A stretch of DNA of 64,000 bases from Strigamia acuminata (taxonomy: Eukaryota; Arthropoda; Chilopoda; Geophilomorpha; Linotaeniidae). Both the position numbers and the translations under genes were made by a program. Position 1 is the first letter of the stretch, and every line of letters starts with the position of its first letter. Positions 11,905 through 26,539 of this stretch are shown piece after piece. The stretch lies in contig OX442324.1 in assembly GCA_949358305.1 (NCBI GenBank), positions 3,292,001-3,356,000 of the forward strand. Direction: 5' to 3'. Under the pieces are notes generated by a model. That model saw only the letters and a list, made by a program, of their open reading frames with translations. It was not told the DNA's origin and did no database searches.

Positions 11905-13734
11905 ATGGGGTACGATTATTATGGAATATTGGAATTACCGAGGTGTGCAACCGATGCTGAGATTAAATCTGCGTAAGATGATATCTAAAGAAAAATAATT
12001 ATGTATTTTTTTTAGTTGATTTTTAATCGAATAATTTCGATTTAATTTTTTAAGTTATAGACGAATTGCGGTCAGAGCTCATCCTAAAAAGGAGACGGAT
12101 CCAAAATTCCACACATTATTCCTACTGATTAATGAAGCTTACGATGTTCTTAGTAATCGTACGTTTAGGCTTAAAAAAATGAAATGAAATGTTTTAAATA
12201 TGAACACATTTTTTTTAATAGTACAAACCAAGGCTGTTTACGATCAGTTCGGTGAAGAAGGACTTAAACAAGGTGTTCCAGTGGGTACAACTCGTGATAA
12301 TTACATAATAAATCCTTATATTTACCATGGAGATGTGGATAAAACTTTCGAAGATTTTTTCGGTGGGAATAATCCGTTTGCAGGTGAGCGATATGGAAAT
12401 TAGGAATTTTTATCAATTTTTTTTATTTTATTTATTACTATTATTTTTTTTTTTAAATAGAATGTCACGAAGTTGATGGTTTTCCGTGTTTTGGTGGCAT
12501 TCAAGGAAAAGGGAAAAAAGTGAAAGATCCTCCAATCGATCTCGAGTTGCTGTTGACTCTCGAAGAATTGTATCAAGGTTGCCTTAAAAAGATGCGGATC
12601 ACTCGACGAGTAATTTAGTGAATTTGAAAATAATTCTAAAGTCCGATCGGAAATGTTGGTTTATTTTTTTTCAATCGGAATTATGTAAATCAATATTTTT
12701 AATTTTTGAAATTCCTATTGAGTGGTTTTCTAGGAAATTTTGGGTGCTTGGCAGATTGTTGTCTGGATGCCTGTGGAAATTTCATAATATTTCCAGGCAG
12801 TGGCATAACTAAAATAAAACATTTGGATAGATGAATTTGAGGAATTTTTAAAAAAATTCGACATGGTTCAGCGATTTTTGATAAATTTCAACATAATTTC
12901 AACAATTTTGAATAACTTTCAACAGAATTTGAGTAATTTGAAATAAATTTCAACAAAATTTGAGCAATTTTGAATAAACCTCAACAAAATTTGAGCAATT
13001 TTGAATAAATCTCATCAAAATTTGAGCAATTTTGAATAACTTTCAACAATTCTGCTCGAAAAGTCGAATTTTTTAAACTTTTTCTATTTCCAACGATCCC
13101 ATTTCCTTGAGATAGTTCGAATTAAAACTGTTTAAATTCCCTATTCCAAACAGGTTTTAGAAGACGACGGTCAAACCACCGTAATGAGAGATAAAATCCT
13201 AACAATTGGAGTCAAGCCAGGATTACCAGAAGGAAGTCGCGTAATATTCCCGGAGGAAGGCGACCAAGGCCCAAACATCATACCAGGTTTACCATCGCCA
13301 ATTCATAATTGCAACTAAACCAACTCAAATCTAAATTCCCCTCCACAGCTGACGTGATTTTCACAATCAAAGACAAAAGCCATCCAATTTTTCGCCGCCA
13401 ACGAAACGATTTAATCTACACCGCAATTGTACCTCTAGGAAAAGCTCTTACAGGCTTCATTCTCACTCTTCCCACTCTGGATAAACGCGTTTTGCGAATT
13501 CCAGTCGTTCACGTCGTGAGGTAAACAAATTCGACATTACTTCCGAATTTTTTTTTTCTTCTCATTATTGCAAACCTCAGTGCGGACTATAAAAAAATAA
13601 TCGAGGAAGAAGGAATGCCTATCGATGGTAGCCACGAGAAAAAAGGCAACTTGATCATCGAATTCGCCATTACTTTTCCTCAACGGCTTTCGAAGGACCA
13701 GAAGGAGTTCATTCAAGCAGCGCAGTTAGATTAG
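11905..13734 (+). CDS. DNAJB13: DNAJB13, type II DnaJ-like radial spoke protein
   Basis: Seven exons: 11905-11972, 12055-12158, 12222-12383, 12461-12609, 13154-13286, 13349-13520 and 13581-13734; 313 residues, close to the usual 316. Residues 1-70 are the J domain (MGYDYYGILELP, YDQFGEEGLKQG), followed by a G/F-like linker (FFGGNNPF) and the two C-terminal substrate-binding domains (LELLLTLEELYQGC, GDQGPNIIPADVIF, HPIFRR). The J-domain HPD tripeptide that activates Hsp70 reads HPK (codons at 12080-12088). DNAJB13 orthologues lack a canonical HPD too, so this fits a structural role. In the family the protein belongs to the axonemal radial spoke of sperm and cilia. The 0.5 kb intron 4 contains a 31-bp tandem repeat. 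The 3' end converges on COX17, with 141 bp between stop codons. Confidence 0.95.
12880..13045. repeat. 31-bp tandem repeat in DNAJB13 intron 4
   Basis: About five imperfect copies built on a TTTGAGCAATTTTGAATAAA core with CTCAACAAAA between. It is purely intronic. Confidence 0.8.
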
Positions 13735-13875
13735 TAAATAAAATTATTTATTTACACTATCGTACAAACTAAACCAAGAAACAGAAAATCAGCTGCAACA
13801 TCCTGAAAGAATTATTTATTTCTATTATTATTGTTTCTTTTTATTATTATTTTTTTTTTGAATTTTACTCACTTG

Positions 13876-14142
13876 TTATATATTGAAACCCATTTTTCTC
13901 ATGCAATCTTTGTGAGCTTCGATTAAATCCACGCAGTGTTCTTCTCCTTTTTCAATGATACTAATTTTGAATTAAAAGAATGTCAGTTAATGTTTGTTTG
14001 CGTCAATTTATGTATGATTTCAACACTTTTACCAGGCATCACGAATTTTTTTCGTCTCCGGACATGCGCAACAGGGTTTTAATTTCGGTTTTTCGTCGTC
14101 ACCCTTGGCGGAAACCGTATTTTTCAGGGATAAGGTAGACAT
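13876..14142 (-). CDS. COX17: COX17, mitochondrial copper chaperone
   Basis: Two exons on the minus strand, 14142-14033 and 13960-13876, giving 64 residues (family about 63). The protein contains the copper-binding [11 protein letters not shown] motif followed by the twin CX9C helices ([12 protein letters not shown] and [14 protein letters not shown]), the hallmark of COX17. In the family it carries Cu(I) in the mitochondrial intermembrane space to SCO1/COX11 for cytochrome c oxidase assembly and is imported by the MIA40 pathway. All six expected cysteines are present. It is divergent from TAF13 (583 bp between start codons) and convergent with DNAJB13. Confidence 0.97.
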
Positions 14143-14724
14143 TTTAGATCACAGACTTCCGTTCGAGCCAAACTGGAATTTAAAAATGAATTGAAACACT
14201 AAAATATTTCGAATAAGCCGACAACTTACGACTAGCACACTGTTCTATAGACGCCAAGCGGTCGATGGGCCAAACTGGGCGAGATCAGTCCGCTTCTACG
14301 GAAATCTAGAAGTTCCTTTCTTTATGAATAGTGCAATAAAATGGTATAATAAACTAAATTTGGGCGGTAAATTACTGTTTAAAAAAAATATATTGTTTGG
14401 AATATTAATAAACACGATAGTTTATGTTTGTCATAGCAAATTTGCTATCTGGAATCATTAAAACAGTTTTAAACTGCGAAATTTTGCTCGCTACGATTCT
14501 GAGATGACCTTAATTAAATTATATCAGATCTGGTTGGATTTAGTTTGCCTTTGTTCAACCTCACACAGCTGAAAACTTTTTATTATCCAGCAAAGTTGGA
14601 AGTTGGAAGTGGAAGTCAAGAAATGCATTGTGGGAAGATACTATAGACTTCCGTACAGTGGGCACATATTTTATTCTGACAGGGCGGAGTCAAATTATAT
14701 TGGATTTATCCGAACATTATCGCA
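14143..14724. promoter_or_regulatory. Shared COX17/TAF13 promoter region
   Basis: The region lies between the two divergent start codons. No coding exon is seen. A bidirectional promoter is inferred from the head-to-head layout only; transcription start sites cannot be placed. Confidence 0.5.
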
Positions 14725-15218
14725 ATGGCGGCTGGCGACGACGAGCAATTTGACGACGAACTCGATCAAGATACGGTGCCGGGCGATCGTAAGAAAAGAC
14801 TGTTTTCCAAAGAATGTGAGTGCTTGACGATAAACCTAAACAAACCCATGACCCATTTATTTGTTGTATTACAGTACGTTGCATGATGTACGGCTTCGGC
14901 GACGACAGAAACCCGTACACCGAATCCGTGGACATACTCGAGGACTTGGTGATCGAATTCATCATTGAGATGGTCAATAATTAATATCATGTTTGTTTAT
15001 ATATATTTCTGTTTCAAACCAAATGTTTTTTCCGGTTATTTCAGACGCACAAGGCAATGGAAGTCGGTCGAACCGGTCGTGTGCAAGTGGAAGATATCGT
15101 ATTTCTCGTGCGAAAAGATTCGCGGAAGTTTGCCCGTGTTAAGGATCTTCTTACGATGAACGAAGAATTAAAGAAAGCTCGCAAAGCATTTGACGAACTG
15201 AAATACGCTGCGTTGTAA
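14725..15218 (+). CDS. TAF13: TAF13, TFIID subunit 13
   Basis: Three exons: 14725-14815, 14875-14972 and 15045-15218; 120 residues. After an acidic N-terminus, the sequence is almost identical to the known histone-fold subunit (KRLFSKELRCMMYGFGDD, NPYTESVDILEDLVIEF, RVQVEDIVFLVRKD, LLTMNEELKKARKAFDE). In the family TAF13 pairs with TAF11 in a histone-fold heterodimer within TFIID and contacts TBP during RNA polymerase II initiation. The stop is only 110 bp before the start of the next gene on the same strand. Confidence 0.97.
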
Positions 15219-15328
15219 ACAATTGAAAACTAAAGAAACTAGAAAAAAAAATACTTTTAAGACTGTGATTTTATGCTTATATATATATATACCAATTGTA
15301 TTTTTCATTTAAAAAAAAAAAGAAAAAC

Positions 15329-18300
15329 ATGTCCGAACAATTGAATTCAAGTTACGATGACAATGACTCGATCGACGATGTAACGCTGAAAAAAAGACGA
15401 GGAGAATATGGATTTTATCCGCCGAATTTGCGCATACGCATCGCAAAAATGTCGCTCGAAACGGGCGTGAGCAAAACAGCGGATCATTTTTCGGACGACA
15501 CAGGACGATTTGTTTCGCCGTCGACCGTCGCGTCCATCCGAAATCAATATCTGAAGGAAGTGAGTGAATGCATCGAAAGTGACACAAAACAGATCAGTGA
15601 ACTTCCGAAAGCGAACACCGGAAGACCCTTGTTGCTGGAGGAATTGGATTCTCATATTCTGCAATGTGTCAACAAAATCAAGGACAGTGGCGGCGCCGTG
15701 AACGCCGCCATCGTGAAAAAAATCGCCAGAGAAATTATTGTAGCCGACAACAAAAGTCTCCTATTGGAATACGGCGGACCTTTCGAATTATCCAACGCGT
15801 GGGCCGAGAGGATGCTCAAAAACATGGGAATAAACGAGCAGGAAAAACGCACGGTGCGCAAGAGACAAAACAAAAGAAATAACCAGCAAATTGTAACCGA
15901 CCACGTGGAAATAACACCGAATTTGGACGAAACCGCAAAGACGTCATCGGCCGACGAGAAATCAAAAGACGAGCAAGCGGACGCCGCCGCCGCCGCCGCC
16001 ACAAAATACAAATTGGTTGCGTGTCCCGTGTCCAAGGGGAAACGGTCCGCTCGGCAACGGTTTCGCATATTGAAAGTGCCCGTGCGGAACATGCCGAGAA
16101 GTTGCAACCAAAAAACGAAGCAGAAAGAAAAGCCGTTGGAGAAATTCGCGTGCGATGCGAGCGTGGACATCCCCGAGAAGGAGTTGATCGAGATGGCGAT
16201 CCCGTCCATCGCCGGGAAACGAAAACGCGGCGACTACGCGAGCTACACGCCGGACCAGCGCATCAGCATGGCGAAAATGGCTTTGGACGCGGGCATAGCC
16301 AAGACGGCGCATTTCTTCACCAAAGAGTTGGGCAGGTTCGTCTCGCCGTCCAGCATCGCGTCCATGCGAAATCAATACCGGAAGGAAGTGGAGAAGAAAC
16401 AAAGCGAAATATCCGAATTACCCAAAGGGAAACGAGGACGTCCCTTGCTTTTGGGTAATTTGGATTGCGAGATCAAGAGCGCCGTCGAAGGCATCAAGCG
16501 CAACGGCGGCAAAATCGGAAGAAACATGGTCAAGTCCGTGGCGCGTGATATCATCGTGGCCAACAACCGAGGTCTTTTGAAGGAATACGGCGGCCCGTTG
16601 CAATTGACCAACACTTGGGCCGAGAGCGTGATGAAGCGCATGGGGTTCGTTCGGAGGCGCGTGATCGCCGCGAAGACGAGCAAAAATGCCACGACTAAAA
16701 GAATGATCAACGAATTTGAGGAGCTCAACAGGGCGTACATGGACGCGAGCACGCATGGTGCGGCCAACTACGAGCAGTACCAGCAGAACGGCTCGGTGAA
16801 CCCCAACCACGCGTTTCGAGCGGCGTACGAAAGCACCGGCCAACAGACGATGCTCCCGGATCAGGAAATGGTCGGGCTCAATCACCTGCAACAAGTGGAC
16901 GTGTTTCCCAACGGTTTCGACCACACCGCGACTTCGTATTACGGCGACTGGACCGAAGGCGGAATCGCCGATCTCTCGTGCACGTACAATCACCAAGACC
17001 GCGCCGAGCCTCTGCAGAATCTCGATCCCGCGAGCAACTTGAATCACGGCTTGGCCAATTACGCGTCGAACGTGGCCACGTTGAGCACGAGCACGGTGCA
17101 GCTTCCAGCCCAGAACCCTTCGGAACCGACGGAGAACGAAAGCGGGGGGAAAGACGAAAGCGTTGCTGGTGACAAGAAGAAGACGAAAAAGAGCGAGAAG
17201 CGGAAGCGGGGCGAGTACGGAGTGTACACGGCCGAGCAGCGCATGACGATGGCCAAGCGCGCGTTGGAATTCGGCGTGACCAAGGCGGCGCACATGGTGT
17301 CGGAAGAAGTTGGGCGGACGGTTTCTTCGTCGACCGTCGCTTCCATGAGGAATTTGTATTTAAGGGAGTTGGAGAAAGGCGACGGCGAAATACGAGAGTT
17401 GCCGAAAGGGAAGCGGGGCCGGCCGTTGCTGCTCGGCGACTTGGATCACCAGATTCAGAAGTGTTTGAAAAACATTCGAATCAACGGCGGCGTGATCACG
17501 CGCATGGTGGTCGTGTCGGTCGCGAGGGGGATCATAGCGTGCAAGAATAAGTCGCTGCTCAAGGAAAATGGCGGGCCCGTCGAGCTTTCGACCACGTGGG
17601 CCGAAAGCGTGATCCGAAGGATGGGATTCGTGCGCCAGAAGACGGAATCGGCCGAAAACGCGGTGCCTGCCGATTTCGACAAACTAAAAAGTGCCTTTCT
17701 CAACAGAATTTGCTCGGTCGTAGTGAACCATTCCATTCCCAAGCAACTCGTCCTCAATTTCGGACAAACCGGCCTTAAAATCGTCCCATCCAGCAGCTGG
17801 ACGACCGAAAGTAGCCAGGCGACGGCCACCCAACTGCCCACCATCGAGATCGAGGACAAGAGGGAAATAACATCCATTTTGACCGCCAGTTTGGCCGGCG
17901 ATTTGCTCCCTTTGCAGCTGGTTTACACGGGGAAAACCGACCAATGCCACCCGAACACCGCCTTCCCCGAAGGATGGAACATTACACACTCGGACAACCA
18001 CCTGTGCAGTAACGAGACGGTGCTACAATACGCGGATAAAATCCTCATTCCTTACGTGAACAGGACTCGCGATCTTCTCGGACTGCGCGCGACGCAAAAA
18101 GCGTTGGTCATGTTTGACGTGCTCAACATGAATCAGGATAAAGAATTTTTCGCCCGGTTGAGCGACAACCACATCGAAGTCGTGCTCGTGCCCACGCCGT
18201 GTTCGTCTGTTCTGCAGCCGTTGAAGTCGGTCGTGTTCGGGCGTTTTCGAGACGAACTGTACAAGTTGTTCGTCAATTGGTATTCGAACGAGGTGTGCGA

Positions 18301-18505
18301 AGCCGTGCGAGCGGGACAGAATCCTTCGAATGTCATAGTCGATTTAAGACTGTCGGTGCTGAAGCACCTTCATGCTCAGTGGATAATCAAAACTCATCGA
18401 GTCATGTCAAATGAGACAAGTTTCGTTTTGGAGGGTTTTGGCAAAACTGGAATTATTCAGGCTCTTTCGGATGCAACTTCGCAATCAACTCGCAACAGTG
18501 TATGA
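15329..18505 (+). CDS. Transposase-derived protein with triplicated HTH/AT-hook-like module and degenerate DDE domain
   Basis: Intronless, 1058 residues from the ATG at 15329. Three homologous blocks lie at about residues 20-180, 295-450 and 620-770. Each has KRGEY-type start, xxxRxxxAKxAL, GRxVSxSTVASxRNxY, ELPKGKRGRPLLLG (an AT-hook-like RGRP core) and NGG...AR.II...LL.E.GGP.....WAE...RMGFV. This is the N-terminal DNA-binding part of a DDE_1 (pogo/Tigger/CENP-B-like) transposase, normally present once. Residues 790-1010 are the DDE_1 catalytic fold (EDKREIT, HSDNH, FDVLNMNQ, LQPL). Of the three catalytic aspartates only the middle one (930, FDV) remains: the first is glycine 812 (NFGQT where N-x-DQT is usual) and the third is lysine 966 (LQPLK for LQPLD). 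An intact 3.2 kb frame with lost catalysis suggests domestication as a DNA-binding protein. The gene is visibly GC-richer than its surroundings. Confidence 0.85.
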   Translation: MSEQLNSSYDDNDSIDDVTLKKRRGEYGFYPPNLRIRIAKMSLETGVSKTADHFSDDTGRFVSPSTVASIRNQYLKEVSECIESDTKQISELPKANTGRPLLLEELDSHILQCVNKIKDSGGAVNAAIVKKIAREIIVADNKSLLLEYGGPFELSNAWAERMLKNMGINEQEKRTVRKRQNKRNNQQIVTDHVEITPNLDETAKTSSADEKSKDEQADAAAAAATKYKLVACPVSKGKRSARQRFRILKVPVRNMPRSCNQKTKQKEKPLEKFACDASVDIPEKELIEMAIPSIAGKRKRGDYASYTPDQRISMAKMALDAGIAKTAHFFTKELGRFVSPSSIASMRNQYRKEVEKKQSEISELPKGKRGRPLLLGNLDCEIKSAVEGIKRNGGKIGRNMVKSVARDIIVANNRGLLKEYGGPLQLTNTWAESVMKRMGFVRRRVIAAKTSKNATTKRMINEFEELNRAYMDASTHGAANYEQYQQNGSVNPNHAFRAAYESTGQQTMLPDQEMVGLNHLQQVDVFPNGFDHTATSYYGDWTEGGIADLSCTYNHQDRAEPLQNLDPASNLNHGLANYASNVATLSTSTVQLPAQNPSEPTENESGGKDESVAGDKKKTKKSEKRKRGEYGVYTAEQRMTMAKRALEFGVTKAAHMVSEEVGRTVSSSTVASMRNLYLRELEKGDGEIRELPKGKRGRPLLLGDLDHQIQKCLKNIRINGGVITRMVVVSVARGIIACKNKSLLKENGGPVELSTTWAESVIRRMGFVRQKTESAENAVPADFDKLKSAFLNRICSVVVNHSIPKQLVLNFGQTGLKIVPSSSWTTESSQATATQLPTIEIEDKREITSILTASLAGDLLPLQLVYTGKTDQCHPNTAFPEGWNITHSDNHLCSNETVLQYADKILIPYVNRTRDLLGLRATQKALVMFDVLNMNQDKEFFARLSDNHIEVVLVPTPCSSVLQPLKSVVFGRFRDELYKLFVNWYSNEVCEAVRAGQNPSNVIVDLRLSVLKHLHAQWIIKTHRVMSNETSFVLEGFGKTGIIQALSDATSQSTRNSV

Positions 18506-20860
18506 CAAATGTTTAGCACTTGCAACTTGTATTACCAATCGTGTACACACTTTTTAATTGATTATGCATTAAACTATTATATCTTTTGTTTGTTGTTGCT
18601 GACATTTCTTTTTTCTTGGCGTCAACAAGCCATTAGAACCAGTCATTTAGACGAAATAGCATTTTAAAGATCATATTTAAACTAGGTGCATTCAAAAACT
18701 CTAAAACGTATGCAAAACTCGTTTCGTGTTTGTACGTGATGTCATTCCCATTGAATAACATGGGTACCTACTGCTTGTCTCGATCCAGCTTCAGTTTTCA
18801 GTCACGGCGGGCACGCACACGATATTTAAACAACAAATCTGCAAGTGATACTTATTGACAAGTTAGAGGAAGTCATCTCATAACCCAAAAATGTTTTTTC
18901 CCTTTTGGTTGCCTTTACTTCCTACTTATTTATTTACTTCCACGTCTCTGATTTGTTGTTCAACCTCCTCTACAAGTTAGAAAGATGGAACCACATTGCT
19001 ATTACACCAAAAATCTGCTCGCGACCCATTTTGAAAAACACTGGCCTAGTGTATAAGTATTTTTGACACAATAAATGTATTCAATCTTCAAAAGACGAAT
19101 TCACTTATTCATCTGAAATGACTTCTCCAAACAAGATACCGCGTTTTTTACATCACATCTCTGAGAAGTCAACTTGAAAGAATTCAAATAAGACATTAAG
19201 ATTAAATGAAATTGAAATCACTTGTTTGGCTTATAGAAGTGACTTATCTCTTCTGGCTATTGGCTATTGTTACCACGTGTTGTAGGTAGCTATCTTTTTA
19301 GTTCAGTCCAGTTTCAAGCATGTTGAATCAAGAATTCACTTCTTTAAGTAATTTAAAGAGAAGACAGTTCGTCTCTTGAATATTGAATGCACCTATTCTT
19401 TAATGACTTTTCGAACCCAGCTACTGTTGTTCTTGTGGTGTGAACTTACTATCACATTCCTTTGCATGTAAATAGCCATTAAAAATCCCTGAAAATAAAA
19501 GCAATTAAAACATACTTATTTGGTGGTTGACCTGGAATGCTAAAATTATTAAAATTAATGGAAAATTATAATTAAAATTTGTTGCACATCCAACTAAATA
19601 CGAAATGTTTACATCCTTGGAATGTTTTCATGCTTGTAATTTAAACTTTTATTCATAAAAGAAGTATATGTATTTTAAGCAGTTTTATTTCTTTTAGCAA
19701 CAAGAAATTTTTACAATTGTACATCATTCAATTCACATTAGACCCTCAACACTTTTACATTCACTGCCTTGTAAGAATTCTAGCTCATTTTAATGTAAAA
19801 TTGATTGTTCAATGTTTTTAATTTATTTAGAAGATATATACATAACTGGTATATTATCCAGTGTACGTACAAATGTCAAGTGTCTAACGGACCACAAAAA
19901 TGATTAAAGTGAATGCAAAAATCTAAAATTTGCATGCCACTTTTTACTGGTGCTAATCTTAGGTTGTGCATGATGGGAGAAAGAAAACAAAAATATTAAT
20001 CATCAAATATCCGTACTTAAAATTTAATTGCCCTTAAATATTCTAATGCTATCAGTATTACCTTCAACAAATTTAAATAAACATATTAAAATATTTCATT
20101 AGTATTTACATGAAGCGCGTCCTTATTCATTTATAACTACAAAAGATTATTATACTTTGAAGATAACGCTCATAGTATCAAAACAAATATCAGCAAAATG
20201 ACTAAATTCGCTTTTTTTAAAAATTTTTCATCAATAAATTAAATAAAAATTTTCCCAATACCACAAAAAAAGCCAAAACAAAGCGCCGAAGTTAATTTTG
20301 CCTTTCTCTACTAGAATTGTATCAAAAGATTAAAATTGGAAGTAAACTTCCATAAGGATCAACAAATTATTTGCTTCATCTCCTTTAAAATAAAGGGCAG
20401 GCAGTCTGATAAATTGAGGAATGTTAAGCATCCGTCAAAATTTAAAAAAAAAAATCAAATCAATTCTCGGGTACCTCTATTAAAGCTGTCAATAATCTTC
20501 TTCCGATATTCAAAGAAAGATAAACTGTTGAAATTATTCCAACACACATTTATCCTGCCTCAAACAAATAATTCAATTCCCCAAATCAATCGTTTAATCC
20601 ATTCTGCAGTTATAATAGAGTGTGGTAGACAATATTGCTTTCAAATCAACTTCAATTAAGGTAGAAATTCATACCGATAATTAAAAACAATAAAAATCAT
20701 AATAATAATAATAATCATAATCATAATCATTTGTACAATTTACACGAATCATACTTGGAATTGATTTACTAAACCCCCGCCATCAATGTCCGCTTCAATC
20801 GACATGATGAATAGCATCTCTAAATGCAATGTAAATGTTCATTAATAAATAAATAACTCT
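18506..20860. other. Intergenic region between the transposase-derived gene and MAN1A
   Basis: No coding exon is seen on either strand. It contains the inverted-repeat element at 18685-19393. The right part (about 19.5-20.86 kb) lies downstream of the MAN1A stop and may be its 3' untranslated region. Confidence 0.5.
18685..19393. mobile_element. TA-flanked inverted-repeat element, noncoding
   Basis: Ends GGTGCATTCAA (18685) and TTGAATGCACC (to 19393) are exact inverted copies, each bordered by TA, as expected for a Tc1/mariner-type insertion. The interior has no convincing frame. The terminal repeat is short (11 bp), so confidence is moderate. Confidence 0.5.
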
Positions 20861-25135
<4,275 letters not shown>

Positions 25136-26250
25136 GAGTGCTTTCCACTAAATGAAATGAAAAATGGCCGGTGTAAACTCATACAAACGTTGCTCTCTGA
25201 TTGGTCGCGGAAAACTACAACACCCTAATCTGTGGCTCAGAGGTCTTTTGCATGCGTAACAGTTCGCGATGCTATGGGAACCCATTTGCTTCAAAATCTG
25301 GTATGCAATGCCAAAATGTCGTTTAGTGCAGCAAACATCGTGGTATTTGTGCCTAAGAAAAATTGTCTCGCCGATTATTTATCGGAAATGTGAGACGAAG
25401 TGTCGGGATTACTTTAATTGAAATTGGAAAATTTCGGAAAAATATGTTTGCGAGTTCATAACGTGATTGTTCATCGTTTTGACACTCGATGGCGATAGCA
25501 TTCAGTTCACCGACTCTGGCAATCTATTTCGTGATGTCATTTGTCCTCAATACCAACATACAACTGCATTCTTTATTTCATATTTTCTGCGTTATGTTTT
25601 GGGTTTTTCCGAGCCTCGAAACATGAGTTTCAGCCGAAGACGTTTATCAAACGAGATAAAGAAAGGAAAAACTGTCAAAAAAGGGAAAATCTGGTGACTG
25701 TTGGTATTGCGGATGTGTGACGTCACGGGAGTCAATGTTGGAGCGCCATCGAGTGCGAGACTGGCACGGTACACGGAAATCCAATCAAATTCAATTGGCT
25801 TTGGCACACGAAGCATTTTACACACACACGACCTGGCATAAGCATTGCATTTGCTTCGCACGGACATCTAGTGACAAATTTAAACACTTACTCTTGTTTT
25901 CACTGCACACTATTTAAATTAGTATCTTATTGCACCCGTTACCGTCATTCTGCAAACTTTTATTCAGACGAGATTAGCAATACAAGATTTTAATAGCGTT
26001 AAAAATAAATAAAAAATATTCATATATATATAAAAAAGACAAAAATAAGAATAAAAAAAATAATATAAATAGAATAAAAAAAATTCTCTCTCTATAAACT
26101 CTTTCTACAATTGCACGGCATCATAAGTTTTTATATTCGAAACAAAAATAAGTCAACAACTTTTTCAGTTACACGCACACTACACGCTTACACTTTTCAA
26201 ATAAAAATAATTAATAGGAATTAATAAAGAATTAATCGTAAGAACGAAAA
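25136..26250. other. Intergenic region between MAN1A start and Popeye-gene 3' end
   Basis: No supported exon is seen. The part next to 25136 should hold the MAN1A promoter. The right part is AT-rich and probably 3' UTR of the Popeye gene. Short open frames at 25467-25917 show no family resemblance. Confidence 0.45.
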
Positions 26251-26315
26251 TCAAACTGCAGTTTCGTGCTCTTCTTCTTTAATATTTCCCAACCGCCAAG
26301 AATTAGGATCATTAC
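26251..26315 (-). CDS. POPDC: Alternative last exon of the Popeye gene, ending in a PDZ-ligand-like ETAV tail
   Basis: A splice acceptor (TTTTAG) precedes 26315. From the phase left by exon 4 (donor after 26778) the exon reads GNDPNSWRLGNIKEEEHETAV then stop. Total length with exons 1-4 is 1083 nt, again a multiple of three. Its last four residues fit the class I PDZ-binding pattern (S/T-x-hydrophobic). It is mutually exclusive with the 26625-26540 exon, which contains its own stop. Alternative usage is inferred from sequence only. Confidence 0.6.
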
Positions 26316-26539
26316 CTAAAACAAAACGTGACACTATTAAATATTTAATAACACAATGTGCAACAAAAGCATTCCTAAATTTTAAATTAGTAAATAAATC
26401 GAAAATTAGTCAAATCAAAAATAAAAAAGCATTTTTAAATTTTTACCTTGAACTGAAACATACTAAAAAACTAAAAAAAAATAAAAATAAATAAAAATAA
26501 AAAAAATAAAACCAAAAAAAAAAAGACACAAAAATAGAA

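Noticed and set aside
15652-17293. Several long minus-strand frames
   Set aside because: They are antisense shadows of the GC-rich transposase-derived gene, in which stop codons are rare in other frames.
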